Position numbers and translations under genes: made by a program. Source: Candidatus Thiosymbion sp. (GTDB taxonomy: Bacteria > Pseudomonadota > Gammaproteobacteria > Chromatiales > Chromatiaceae). Taken from it: a stretch of DNA of 64,000 nt. Shown in pieces: positions 47,981 through 62,714 of the stretch. The stretch covers positions 62,001 to 126,000 of the forward strand of contig JAHDND010000024.1 in NCBI GenBank assembly GCA_018435665.1, in the 5' to 3' direction. The first letter of the stretch is position 1; every line of letters starts with the position of its first letter. Below the pieces are notes generated by a model. The model did not search any database. It worked only from the letters and a program-made list of their open reading frames with translations, and was not told the origin of the DNA.

Positions 47981-50900
47981 ATGCCCCCATCCCCTCAGCC
48001 GCTCGCGGCTTATCAGGCCCTGTCGCCCGCCTTGCGCCGGCTGGTGCGGTTGACGGCCGTCTATGGCGAGGTGATCTATCTCACCAACCTGAAACTGGTG
48101 CTGAAGGAACTGGGCTGGAAGGATGATCAGGGACGGGTGATGTATAACACCATCAACACGGAACTGAGCACCCGCCTGCTCAAGGCTGGGGTGTGGGTCG
48201 AGGAACACGCCAGCATCCGCTGCCATCCCGCCCTGGTGGAGCCGCTGACCGAGGAGGCGCGGGAGCAAGGCGACCTGGAGGCGATCATCCGCGCCGCGGG
48301 CCTGGTCCTGCCCTACCGGCGCAGCGACTACGGGATGGTGGACCGCGAGGCCCAGCGCCGCTTTCTGCGCGAAGTCCGCTTCGCCATGTTGCTTGGGGAC
48401 GCGGGTGGCCTGTTTCGGATCCTGGGCCTGACCGAGCCGGCCTACCTCCAGGCCACGCCCCAGTTCGCGGCGGACCTGCGCCGGATCTACGGGGAGCGGC
48501 TGGAACAGGCCCAGCCCGAGATTCAGTTCATGGCCCTGGAACCGCTGTTGGAGGAGGGGGAAATCCAGCTTGCCGATCAGCGGGAGGCCTACGCCCGGTT
48601 CGAAACCCTGTTCCGCGACTCGACCGCCACCAGCAACCTCCTGATCCAGGCCCTATTCCAACGCCGGCTGATGCGTGGCGCCTTTGCCGATCTGCCCCGG
48701 CCGGCGGCCCCGGGTGGCCTGATCGGGCCCCTCGTCACGGGCATTCAGGCCTTTGCCCGCGGGGAGGATGACGCCGCCCTGGTCGCCTTTCAGGAGGCGG
48801 TGGCGCTGCTCAAAAAGCGGGAACGCAAGCGCAGCCTTCATCTCCCCCGGCTGGAGGGGGTCCTGTATTTTCTGACCCTGCTGCGCGAGGGTTCCCTGGC
48901 CGCGACCACCCAGGCGCGGACCCTGATCGAGGCCAGCCGGCGGCCCCTCTTCCACGACCCCTTTCAGGCCGCCTTCGAGATCCTGGGCCTGGCGGTCCAG
49001 GTGATCCTGGAGGGGCAGGACTACAACGAGGCCCACCCCTACCTGGCGTTGCGTTATGCCAACAATCCCTGGGTGGAGCTGATTCAGGGCCTCTGTATCC
49101 GCTGGATGGGGGGCAAGCCGAGCAAGGAGCGGCTTGAACGCCTCCGCCGCCATCAAGGGGCGGCGACCCAGGGCGGTTACCTCTGGTACGCGCGGGAGGC
49201 GGCGCTTTTGCTCAATGCCTGGGGCGATCCGACGCGCTTTGGGTGCATCGCCGCCCTGGACACCCAGCCCCTCACCAATCTGCGTCAGCCGGAGGAGACC
49301 TGGGAGCGCACCCTGCGCGTGCTGCGGGAGATCGCCTCCCCGGCGACCGCATCCGCCGCGGCCGCCAAGCCGGCAACGGAGGGCGAGCTGAGCCTGGCCT
49401 GGGAGCTGACCCTCGCCGGTCAGGGCCTGGTCCTGTTCGAACCCCGGGAGCGCAAGCGGCGGGGCGCCGGCTGGACCAAGGGCCGGGTCGTGGCCCTCAA
49501 GCGCCTGGCGGAAAATAGCGACGCCCTGCCCTATCTGACGCCGGCGGATCGGGCCCTCTGTGCCTGTATCAAGGGCCAGCCCGTGACCTGGGGCTGGAGC
49601 GGCAGCCGTCTGGAGTACGACATCGAGGGGCTCTGTGGCCTGCGCGCCGCCCTGGGCCATCCCTACCTCTTCTTCCAGGGGGAGCCCGTCGAGCTGGTCC
49701 AGGACCAGCCGCGCCTGCTGGTGGCGCGGGCCGGGGAGGGCATTCGCATCAGCCTCCACCCGCCCTGCACCGGCGAGGCCAGCTATTACGTCACGGCGGA
49801 GCCCGGCCGCCTGCGCTTTTATGAGTTCACGACCCAGCACCAGCGCGTCGGACGGCTTCTCGGCCGGGACGGGCTCAAGGTGCCCACGGCGGCGGAGACC
49901 CGGGTGGTGGAGACCATCACCGCCCTCGCGCCCATGATCACCGTCCATTCAGAGATTGGGGGCGAGGGGGTCGGCGAGTTGGCGGCGGTGGAACGGGTGG
50001 AGGCCGATCCCCGTCCCTGCCTGCAACTCCAGCCCCTGGGGGACGGCCTGCGCGTCACCTGCCTGGTGCGGCCCCTGGGCGAGAAGGGCCCCAGCGCCCA
50101 CCCCGGGGAGGGCGGGGCCTCCATCTTCAGCGAGATCGAGGGTCGCCGGGTCCATGCCCGGCGCGATCTCAAGGCCGAGCAGACGGCGGCGGTCGCGCTC
50201 TTCACCGCCTGTCCGGCCTTGGACCCCGAGTTCTGGGACTGGTCCCTGGAGGATCCGGAGCAGGCCCTGGAAACCCTGGAGGCCCTGCAAGGGCTGGGCG
50301 AGGCGGTGGTCCTGGAGTGGCCCCAGGGCAAGGCACTGCGCCTGCTCGGCAAGCGCGGGCTCGAGGCCATGTCGCTGCGGGTCAGCAGCCAGCGGGACTG
50401 GTTCGCCCTCTCCGGCGAGCTGACCCTGGACGACGGGCGGGTCATGGACATGTCGCGCCTCATCGACCTGCTCAGCACCAGCCCGGGCCGCTACGTCAAG
50501 ATCGGCGAGGACGAGTTCCTCGCCCTGAGCCAGGAATTGCGCAAGCGCCTGGAGGCCATCCGCACCCTCCAGGACAAGGGCCGGATCCATCCCCTCGCCG
50601 CCGGCCTGCTCGATGAGACCCTGGATGGCCTGGCGGTCCAGGCCGATGCCGCCTGGACGGCGCGCCTGGAGCGTCTGCGCGAGGCCCAGGACCTGGTGCC
50701 CGAGATCCCCAGCACCCTCCAGGCCGAGCTGCGCGACTATCAGGTCGAGGGCTTTCGCTGGCTGGCGCGCTTGGCCCATTGGGGGGCCGGGGCCTGCCTG
50801 GCGGACGACATGGGCCTGGGCAAGACGGTGCAGACCCTGGCCCTGTTGCTGGGTCGCGCCGCCCAAGGCCCGGCCCTGGTGTTGGCCCCGACCTCGGTGT

Positions 50901-52105
50901 GCGCCAACTGGGTGGAGGAGGCCGGGCGCTTCGCCCCGACCCTGAATGCCCGGCTCTTCGGCCCCGGGGATCGGGCGGCCCTGCTGGAGGGGCTGGGTCC
51001 CTTCGACCTGGTGATCTGCACCTATGGCCTGCTATGGACCGAGTCCGAGGCCCTGACCAAGGTCCAGTGGCACACCATCGTCGCCGACGAGGCCCAAGCC
51101 TTCAAGAACGCCCAGACCAAGCGATCCAAGGCGGTGATGGACCTGCAAGGGGACTTTCGCCTCATCACCACCGGCACCCCCATCGAGAATCACTTGGGGG
51201 AGCTGTGGAACCTGTTCCGCTTCATCAACCCCGGCCTGCTGGGCAGCCTGGAGCACTTCAACCAGCGCTTCGCCATCCCCATCGAGATGCGCAAGGACAA
51301 GGCGGCGGGCAACCAGCTCAAGCGCCTGATCCGGCCCTTCATCCTGCGGCGCTTGAAGAGCGAGGTGCTGGCGGAGCTGCCGGAGCGCACCGAGATCACC
51401 CTGCACGTGGAGCTGAGCGAGGAGGAGCGCCTCTTCTACGAGGCCCTGCGCCGCTCCGCCCTGGAGCGCATCAGCAGCGTCGGCGGCCAGGGGCCGGGGG
51501 ACGTGCGCTTCCAGGTCCTGGCGGAGATCATGCGGCTGCGCCGCGCCTGCTGCCACCCCCGGCTGGTGGTCCCGGGGAGCCCCATCGCCAGCGCCAAGCT
51601 CCAGGCCTTCGCCGAGATCGTCACCGAACTGCGGGAGAACCGCCACAAGGCCCTGGTTTTCAGCCAGTTCGTCGACCACCTGGCCCTGGTGAGGGAGTGG
51701 CTCGATGGCGAGAAGATCCCCTACCAGTACCTGGACGGCGCCACCCCGGTGAAGCGTCGCCAGGAGGCGGTGGCCGCCTTCCAGGCCGGTCGTGGCGATC
51801 TCTTCCTGATCAGCCTCAAGGCCGGCGGCGCCGGCCTCAACCTCACCGCCGCGGACTACGTCATCCACCTCGACCCCTGGTGGAACCCCGCCGTGGAGGA
51901 CCAAGCCTCCGACCGCGCCCACCGCATCGGCCAGCAGCGCCCGGTGACCATCTACCGCCTGGTGGCCCGCAACACCATCGAGGACATGATCATCGATCTG
52001 CACCGCCACAAGCGCGACCTGGCCGACTCCCTGCTCGAAGGCGCCGAGATGGCCGCCCGGATGGGTGTCGAGGAGATGATGGCCCTGCTGAAGGAGGCGG
52101 GTTAG
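47981..52105 (+). CDS. large SNF2-family DNA-dependent ATPase, 1374 aa
   Basis: A long N-terminal region (about 1-420) has helical TPR-like character, and a middle region (about 420-900) precedes the SNF2 core: ADDMGLGKTVQTL (motif I, about 942), DEAQ in VADEAQAFKN (motif II, about 1036), TGTPIENHLGELW (motif III, about 1065), and lobe 2 with VFSQFVDHLALV, SLKAGGAGLNLTAADYVIHLDPWWNP and DRAHRIGQQRPV (about 1313). This is the bacterial SNF2/Rad54-like branch often annotated DEAD/DEAH helicase; it translocates on DNA without classic unwinding. Role unknown; relatives are found in both core and defence contexts. It is flanked by an Rpn remnant and a toxin-antitoxin pair. Confidence 0.9.
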   Translation: MPPSPQPLAAYQALSPALRRLVRLTAVYGEVIYLTNLKLVLKELGWKDDQGRVMYNTINTELSTRLLKAGVWVEEHASIRCHPALVEPLTEEAREQGDLEAIIRAAGLVLPYRRSDYGMVDREAQRRFLREVRFAMLLGDAGGLFRILGLTEPAYLQATPQFAADLRRIYGERLEQAQPEIQFMALEPLLEEGEIQLADQREAYARFETLFRDSTATSNLLIQALFQRRLMRGAFADLPRPAAPGGLIGPLVTGIQAFARGEDDAALVAFQEAVALLKKRERKRSLHLPRLEGVLYFLTLLREGSLAATTQARTLIEASRRPLFHDPFQAAFEILGLAVQVILEGQDYNEAHPYLALRYANNPWVELIQGLCIRWMGGKPSKERLERLRRHQGAATQGGYLWYAREAALLLNAWGDPTRFGCIAALDTQPLTNLRQPEETWERTLRVLREIASPATASAAAAKPATEGELSLAWELTLAGQGLVLFEPRERKRRGAGWTKGRVVALKRLAENSDALPYLTPADRALCACIKGQPVTWGWSGSRLEYDIEGLCGLRAALGHPYLFFQGEPVELVQDQPRLLVARAGEGIRISLHPPCTGEASYYVTAEPGRLRFYEFTTQHQRVGRLLGRDGLKVPTAAETRVVETITALAPMITVHSEIGGEGVGELAAVERVEADPRPCLQLQPLGDGLRVTCLVRPLGEKGPSAHPGEGGASIFSEIEGRRVHARRDLKAEQTAAVALFTACPALDPEFWDWSLEDPEQALETLEALQGLGEAVVLEWPQGKALRLLGKRGLEAMSLRVSSQRDWFALSGELTLDDGRVMDMSRLIDLLSTSPGRYVKIGEDEFLALSQELRKRLEAIRTLQDKGRIHPLAAGLLDETLDGLAVQADAAWTARLERLREAQDLVPEIPSTLQAELRDYQVEGFRWLARLAHWGAGACLADDMGLGKTVQTLALLLGRAAQGPALVLAPTSVCANWVEEAGRFAPTLNARLFGPGDRAALLEGLGPFDLVICTYGLLWTESEALTKVQWHTIVADEAQAFKNAQTKRSKAVMDLQGDFRLITTGTPIENHLGELWNLFRFINPGLLGSLEHFNQRFAIPIEMRKDKAAGNQLKRLIRPFILRRLKSEVLAELPERTEITLHVELSEEERLFYEALRRSALERISSVGGQGPGDVRFQVLAEIMRLRRACCHPRLVVPGSPIASAKLQAFAEIVTELRENRHKALVFSQFVDHLALVREWLDGEKIPYQYLDGATPVKRRQEAVAAFQAGRGDLFLISLKAGGAGLNLTAADYVIHLDPWWNPAVEDQASDRAHRIGQQRPVTIYRLVARNTIEDMIIDLHRHKRDLADSLLEGAEMAARMGVEEMMALLKEAG

Positions 52106-52113
52106 GCGTCAAG

Positions 52114-52377
52114 TCAGTAGTGGTAACGGCAGGAAATGATGGTGATCTGCTCGGCATCGACAGCGTAGACCAAGCGATTCGTCTGGTCGATGCGACGCGA
52201 CCATAAGCCGCTCAGGTTTTCCCGGAGGGCTTCGGGCTTGCCGATACCCGCGAACGGTGTCCGCAGTACATCGGCGATCAGCGTGTTGAGGCGCTTCAGG
52301 GTTTTGTGGTCCTGGGTTTGCCAGAAGACATAATCGTCCCAGGCCTCTTGGGTCCAGGCGAGCCTTCTAGTTGTCAT
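52114..52377 (-). CDS. yoeB: YoeB-type ribosome-dependent mRNA interferase toxin
   Basis: An 87-residue RelE-fold toxin: RRLAWTQEAWDDYVFWQTQD, LNTLIADVLRTPFAGIGKPEALRENLSG, WSRRIDQTNRLVYAV and the C-terminal CRYHY. The catalytic set Glu (KPEAL), Arg (INxTNRLVY-like DQTNRLVY) and His-Tyr at the end is present. ATG 52377 is chosen by homology; the frame extends to 52434. It overlaps yefM by 11 bp. Confidence 0.94.
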   Translation of the reverse strand: MTTRRLAWTQEAWDDYVFWQTQDHKTLKRLNTLIADVLRTPFAGIGKPEALRENLSGLWSRRIDQTNRLVYAVDAEQITIISCRYHY

Positions 52378-52624
52378 GTGCCAGCGGGTGCATGGACGTC
52401 TGTCCCTGTCGATATTGGGCAATGGAGCGGGCAAGATGCTCGGCGTTGGCCGGAGAGCGAAGTAGGTGGACCGTCTCCATCAGGCTGTTGAAGCTGCCAA
52501 GGGACATGACAACGGCGCCTTCAGCATCACGGCGGGTGATAACCGTGTAGTCCGCGTCGGCGGCAACACGATCGAGAACTTGCTTCAGTTGATTACGGGC
52601 ATCGGAGAAGGAAATGATTTGCAT
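52367..52624 (-). CDS. yefM: YefM/Phd-type antitoxin
   Basis: An 85-residue antitoxin starting MQIISFSDARNQLKQVLDRVAADAD, then TVITRRDAEGAVVMSLGSFNSLMETVHLLRSP, the YefM pattern; the C-terminal tail binds YoeB. It precedes the toxin, and the promoter region carries an inverted repeat (52637-52660) as expected for autoregulation. Confidence 0.94.
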   Translation of the reverse strand: MQIISFSDARNQLKQVLDRVAADADYTVITRRDAEGAVVMSLGSFNSLMETVHLLRSPANAEHLARSIAQYRQGQTSMHPLAHDN

Positions 52625-52636
52625 GGTAGCGGTCTG

Positions 52637-52660
52637 ACTTGTCCTAAATATAGTACAAGT
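52637..52660 (-). promoter_or_regulatory. YefM operator-like inverted repeat
   Basis: ACTTGT at 52637-52642 and ACAAGT at 52655-52660 form an inverted repeat 12 bp apart, ending 12 bp before the yefM start side. The TTGTAC-type halves resemble known YefM boxes, and a TATATT in the spacer could be the -10. Confidence 0.5.
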
Positions 52661-52667
52661 ATGGCAG

Positions 52668-52770
52668 CCAGGAAGATCGCGTTCAACCAGCTCGATTTTT
52701 CGGTCCCGCGGGGACCGAACAGGAAGAAGCTGCCGGCGGGAGCCTGTAAAAATCGCCGCTCTGTTTCCAT
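52668..52770 (-). pseudogene. N-terminal remnant of an AAA_14/DUF4143-type ATPase
   Basis: The frame from ATG 52770 reads RRFLQAPAGSFFLFGPRG then TEKSSWLN, matching the start of AAA_14/DUF4143 proteins (FFLFGPRGTGKSTWL). The Walker Gly before Lys is Glu here and homology stops after about 30 residues. The gene is broken. It lies between yefM and the pnt terminator. Confidence 0.55.
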
Positions 52771-52957
52771 TTTTGCTTCCGATTTGGAGTTGTCGGGAGC
52801 ATTTTTTCGGTTACCGGCTTGGTGGATGCCAAGACTCCTGGCAAGGACGACGGATGATTTAACCCTGCCACCCTGAGTCAGTGCCGAAAACCGGCTACTC
52901 CGCAAGCCATGCACTCCTCAAGCCGAAGCCTGCCAAGCCCACAGGAGGATCAGTACT

Positions 52958-52986
52958 AAAACAAAAAGGGCGGCTTGCGCCGCCCT
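52958..52986 (-). terminator. pnt operon terminator
   Basis: GGGCGGC/GCCGCCC stem (52968-52974 with 52979-52985), loop TTGC, followed on the minus strand by TTTTTGTTTT. It ends the pntAa-pntAb-pntB transcript 67 bp after the pntB stop. Confidence 0.88.
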
Positions 52987-53052
52987 CGATCATCGGACCG
53001 GGAGGGGCCTTACCCCCCCCCGGCCTTTGTCCCTGACCCCAGCCTTAGGGTT

Positions 53053-54456
53053 TCAGTGCCCCCCGCCCTTGAGGGCGGTACACATCCCCTCGATGGTGTC
53101 CTTGGCATCACCGAAGACCAGGGAGGTGTTGTCCTGGTAGAACAGCAGGTTGTCAACGCCGGAGTAGCCGGGGCGCATGGAACGCTTAAGGAAGTAGACC
53201 TGGCGCGCCTTGCCGGCCTCCAGGATGGGCATGCCGTAGATGGGACTGGACTTGTCGGTCTTGGCCGCCGGGTTGACCACGTCGTTGGCCCCGACCACCA
53301 GGCAGACGTCGGCGGTGGCGAACTCGGGGTTGATCTCGTCCATCTCCTGGACGGCGTCGTAGGGGATGTCGGCCTCCGCCAGCAGCACGTTCATGTGCCC
53401 CGGCATGCGCCCGGCCACCGGGTGGATGGCGAACTTGACCTCGACGCCGCGGGCGTTGAGCAGTTCCATCAGCTCCTTGACCGAGTGCTGGGCCTGGGAG
53501 ACGGCCATGCCATAGCCGGGGACGATGATGACCTTGTTGGCGTCCTCCATCCAATAGACCGCGTCCTCCACCGAGGCGGACTTGACGCCCTTGGCCGCCG
53601 CCTGGGCCCCGGCGCTGTCCCCGCCGCCCCCGTCGCCGCTGCCGAAACCGCCAAAGACCACGTTGAAGATGGAGCGGTTCATGGCCTTGCACATGATGAA
53701 GGACAGGATGGCGCCGGAGAAGCCGACCAGGGCGCCGACGATGATCAGCAGGTTGTTGCCCAGGGTGAAGCCCGTCGCCGCCGCCGCCCAGCCCGAGTAG
53801 CTGTTGAGCATGGAGATGATGACCGGCATGTCCGCGCCACCGATGGGGATGATGAGGGTCACGCCCAGGACGAAGGCCAGTAGGGTCATGAGGGTCAGGG
53901 ACCAGCCGCTGCCGGTCAGGGCGAAGTGCACGCCCAAGGCGAGGGTGGCCAGGGCGATGGCGGCGTTGAGGGCGTGCTGGCCGGCGAACTTGACCGGCTG
54001 GCCGCTGATGAGCCCCTGGAGCTTGCCGAAGGCGATGACCGAGCCGGTGAAGGTGATGGCGCCGATGATGATGCCGGCGGACAGCTCGCCCATGAGCACC
54101 GGGTTGAGGGCGTTGGCGGCGGCCTTGTTGAGGAAGGTGCCGATGGCCACCAGCACCGCCGCCATGCCGACGAAGCTGTGCAGGGCGGCGACGAGCTGGG
54201 GCATGGCCGTCATCTGGATGCGCGCCGCCAGGATGCCGCCGATGACCGCGCCCGCCAGGACGCCGGCGATGATGAAGCCGTAGGACTGCACCTCCGCCCC
54301 CATCAGGGTGGCGCCGATGGCGATGGCCATGCCGAGCATGCCGTACATGTTGCCGCGCCGGGCGGTGGCGGGATGGGTCAGGCCCTTGAGGGCGAAGATG
54401 AAGAGGATGGCCGAGGCGAGATAGGCCAGGGCCTGGCTGTTGACCGAGAGTTCCAT
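53053..54456 (-). CDS. pntB: NAD(P) transhydrogenase subunit beta
   Basis: The 467-residue subunit has an N-terminal membrane domain of about nine helices (residues 1-260; IGGADMPVIISMLNSYSGWAAAATG contains conserved channel residues) and a C-terminal NADP(H)-binding domain III (about 290-467) with VPGYGMAVSQAQHSV (GxGxxxA/V), HPVAGRMPGHMNVLLAEA and GANDVVNPAAKTD. It couples proton movement to hydride transfer from NADH to NADP+. The Gly-rich GSGDGGGGDS linker joins the two. Third gene of the operon. Confidence 0.97.
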   Translation of the reverse strand: MELSVNSQALAYLASAILFIFALKGLTHPATARRGNMYGMLGMAIAIGATLMGAEVQSYGFIIAGVLAGAVIGGILAARIQMTAMPQLVAALHSFVGMAAVLVAIGTFLNKAAANALNPVLMGELSAGIIIGAITFTGSVIAFGKLQGLISGQPVKFAGQHALNAAIALATLALGVHFALTGSGWSLTLMTLLAFVLGVTLIIPIGGADMPVIISMLNSYSGWAAAATGFTLGNNLLIIVGALVGFSGAILSFIMCKAMNRSIFNVVFGGFGSGDGGGGDSAGAQAAAKGVKSASVEDAVYWMEDANKVIIVPGYGMAVSQAQHSVKELMELLNARGVEVKFAIHPVAGRMPGHMNVLLAEADIPYDAVQEMDEINPEFATADVCLVVGANDVVNPAAKTDKSSPIYGMPILEAGKARQVYFLKRSMRPGYSGVDNLLFYQDNTSLVFGDAKDTIEGMCTALKGGGH

Positions 54457-54466
54457 GGGCGGCTCC

Positions 54467-54754
54467 TTACTTGGCCTTCTTCTTGAACATGGACAGCATC
54501 CGGTGGGTCACCAGGAAGCCGCCAAAGACGTTGATGGAGGCCAGCAGCACGGCGAGGAAGCCCATGAGCTCGGCGGCGGTCCCGGCGCTCTCCAGGCCGG
54601 TCACCAGCAGGGCGCCGACGATGACGATGCCGGAGATGGCGTTGGTCAGGGCCACCAGGGGGGTGTGCAGGGAGGGCGTGACGCCCCAGATGACGTAATA
54701 GCCGATGAAACAGGACAGGACGAAGACGTAAAAGGCGAGAAGGGTCTCGGACAT
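54467..54754 (-). CDS. pntAb: NAD(P) transhydrogenase subunit alpha, part 2
   Basis: A 95-residue membrane subunit with three helices (about 3-23, 35-55, 60-85): MSETLLAFYVFVLSCFIGYYVIW, TPLVALTNAISGIVIVGALL and INVFGGFLVTHRMLSMFKKK, equal to the membrane part of E. coli PntA. A separate alpha-2 gene marks the three-subunit transhydrogenase of Rhodospirillum type. ATG 54754 from homology; pntB starts 10 bp downstream. Confidence 0.95.
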   Translation of the reverse strand: MSETLLAFYVFVLSCFIGYYVIWGVTPSLHTPLVALTNAISGIVIVGALLVTGLESAGTAAELMGFLAVLLASINVFGGFLVTHRMLSMFKKKAK

Positions 54755-54791
54755 CGGGTGACTCCGGGTGAGGTTCGTGGGGCGGGCGCGA

Positions 54792-55883
54792 TCAGACGCC
54801 GACGCGCATGGCCTGGGTGATCTCGTCCTGGTCCAGGTCCTTGAGGACCGGGCCATCCGGGGACTTGTCCACCATGATGTCGAGCAGGTTCGACAGGTTG
54901 CGGGCGTAGAAGGCGCTCGCGTCCGCCGGGACCATCGCCGGGAAGTTGGTGTGACCCACCAGGATCACGCCCTGCTTCTCCACCACTCGGTCCTTCTCGG
55001 TGAGGGGGCAGTTGCCGCCATTGGCCGCCGCCAGGTCGACGATCACCGAACCCGGGCGCATGCGGCCCACCACCTCGGGGGTGATGAGGATCGGCGCCGG
55101 GCGGCAGGGGATGAGGGCGGTGGAGATGATGATGTGGGCCTTGGCCAGTTCGTCGGCCAGGGCGGCCTGCTGGCGGGCCTTGGCCTCGTCGGACAACTCC
55201 TTGGCGTAGCCGCCGGCGCCGGAGCCGCTCTCGCCGATGTCCAGCTCGATGGCCTTGGCGCCCAGGGACTGGATCTGCTCCTTGGTCTCCGGCCGCACGT
55301 CATAGCCGTAGACATCGCAGCCTAGGCGGCGGGCGGTGGCGATGGCCTGGAGACCGGCGACCCCGGCGCCCAGCACCACCAGGCGGGCGGGCTTGGCCGA
55401 GCCGGCGGAGGTCATCATCATCGGCATGAAACGCCCGTAATGGGCGGCGGCCTCGATGACCGCGCGGTAGCCGGCGATGTTGCTCTGGGAGGAGAGGGCG
55501 TCCATGGACTGGGCGCGGGAGATGCGCGGGATGCGCTCCACCGCCATGACGCGGATGTCCTTCCGGACCATGGCGCCGATGATCTCGTCCTCGCCGCAGG
55601 TCTCGACATAGCCCAGGTAGATGCCGCCGGTCTGCATGGCGGCGACCTCGTCGGCGTCCGGCTTGCGCACCTTGAGCAGGATGTCGACGGCAAAGGCGGT
55701 GGCGCGAGGGACGATCTCGGCGCCCGCCTCCCGGTATTGCTCATCGGGGTAATGGGAGGCGATGCCAGCGCCGGCCTCGACCAGGACCTGAAAGCCGGTC
55801 TTGACCAGCTTCTTGACCACCTCGGGGGTGGAGGCGACACGGGTCTCCCCGGCGCACGTCTCTCTTGGGACACCGATTTTCAT
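54792..55883 (-). CDS. pntAa: NAD(P) transhydrogenase subunit alpha, part 1
   Basis: The 363-residue soluble NAD(H)-binding domain I: MKIGVPRETCAGETRVASTPEVVKKL opening as in alanine dehydrogenase/PntA, RIPRISRAQSMDALSSQSNIAGY (RQD loop region, here SQSN), and VVLGAGVAGLQAIATARRLG (about 170-190), the NAD fold. It docks on PntB domain III. ATG 55883 matches family N-termini; the frame continues to 55928. First gene of the operon; promoter must lie between it and gltB, which is divergent. Confidence 0.96.
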   Translation of the reverse strand: MKIGVPRETCAGETRVASTPEVVKKLVKTGFQVLVEAGAGIASHYPDEQYREAGAEIVPRATAFAVDILLKVRKPDADEVAAMQTGGIYLGYVETCGEDEIIGAMVRKDIRVMAVERIPRISRAQSMDALSSQSNIAGYRAVIEAAAHYGRFMPMMMTSAGSAKPARLVVLGAGVAGLQAIATARRLGCDVYGYDVRPETKEQIQSLGAKAIELDIGESGSGAGGYAKELSDEAKARQQAALADELAKAHIIISTALIPCRPAPILITPEVVGRMRPGSVIVDLAAANGGNCPLTEKDRVVEKQGVILVGHTNFPAMVPADASAFYARNLSNLLDIMVDKSPDGPVLKDLDQDEITQAMRVGV

Positions 55884-56095
55884 GACAGCAGTGTTCTTCG
55901 GCGAGGTCGCGACGCGGTGACTTGCCAATGGCCAACCCGCCGCGATGATTGAAAAGACAAAAAATCAGGGGCGCGTAAGAGTAGCCGTCACTTGTCAGGC
56001 AATCAAGGCCTTGGCGGGATTGAGGCCCTCTTTTGGGGCACGAGGGGCGGAAAAGGGCCTGGCGTTGGGCGTGTCGGGGCGCCGGTCGTGCGCTT

Positions 56096-56112
56096 TGCAC
56101 CTTCGTGGTGCG
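56096..56112. promoter_or_regulatory. NtrC-type enhancer box
   Basis: TGCACC-TTCGT-GGTGCG matches the NtrC consensus TGCACY-N5-GGTGCA in 11 of 12 fixed positions with exact 5-bp spacing. NtrC-P would bind under nitrogen limitation. Confidence 0.75.
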
Positions 56113-56320
56113 TTAAATCCCGGCCCTGCACTCTCAGCGAGCACATCGATCAGGGGCTAGACTGGAAGTGCCGGATGCTTGAGGCCCCGGTTCTGCGGCA
56201 ATTTCCGGCGCCAGGGTCGGCATGGGGTGAGCGATTTCCTCGCCCTAGGCCGCTCTCCAGCTCCCCGGGGAGGGGGCGTGCGCCCGCTCGGGACCTGGTC
56301 CCTCCGGCTGAGGTCCTACC

Positions 56321-56336
56321 TGGCACGAATCTGGCA
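56321..56336 (+). promoter_or_regulatory. sigma-54 promoter of gltBD
   Basis: TGGCAC (56321-56326), five bases, TGGC (56332-56335), A: the invariant GG and GC of -24/-12 promoters are kept, with one deviation from TTGC. Predicted start is near 56347, about 70 bp upstream of gltB. Confidence 0.75.
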
Positions 56337-56416
56337 TTCACCCCCAAGGCCCGGCGAATAGCCTCTCACGCTAAAGGCTGTCGTCACCAGGATTACAGGT
56401 TTTCACGAGGTCAGCG

Positions 56417-61060
<4,644 letters not shown>

Positions 61061-61172
61061 GAGGACCCGCGATCATGGGCAAGACCCGCGCTCATCGTCA
61101 CCCCCGCGGCCGGCGGCCCGCCGCACCCTTGCAGGCCGCACCGGCCCTGGCCGCTTAGGAGGATCATCGCTC

Positions 61173-62618
<1,446 letters not shown>

Positions 62619-62630
62619 CAATGACAAAAA

Positions 62631-62661
62631 GGGGCGGTCCCTGGTGGGACCGCCCCTGGCG
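62631..62661 (-). terminator. gdhA intrinsic terminator
   Basis: An 11-bp stem (62631-62641 with 62646-62656), loop TGGT, followed on the minus strand by TTTTTG. It ends the gdhA transcript and, as a stem, can also hinder gltBD read-through although no T-run follows on the plus side. Confidence 0.88.
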
Positions 62662-62714
62662 AGGCGCCGAGGCCCTCGAAGGGGCCTGGGGACCTAGGAT
62701 GCCGGGCGCGAGGT

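Larger units (their letters stand above)
55884..56416. other. 533-bp divergent control region between pntAa and gltB
   Basis: No gene. It contains an NtrC-type box (56096-56112), a sigma-54 promoter for gltB (56321-56336) and, on the left, the unassigned pnt promoter in an AT-rich patch near 55945-55975. The 209 bp between NtrC box and promoter is a usual distance for DNA looping. Confidence 0.7.

Noticed and set aside
52585..52914. A 109-aa intact gene covering the AAA_14 scrap
   Set aside because: Only residues from about 49 on show family resemblance, the P-loop is altered and the end runs into the yefM promoter; remnant is more likely.
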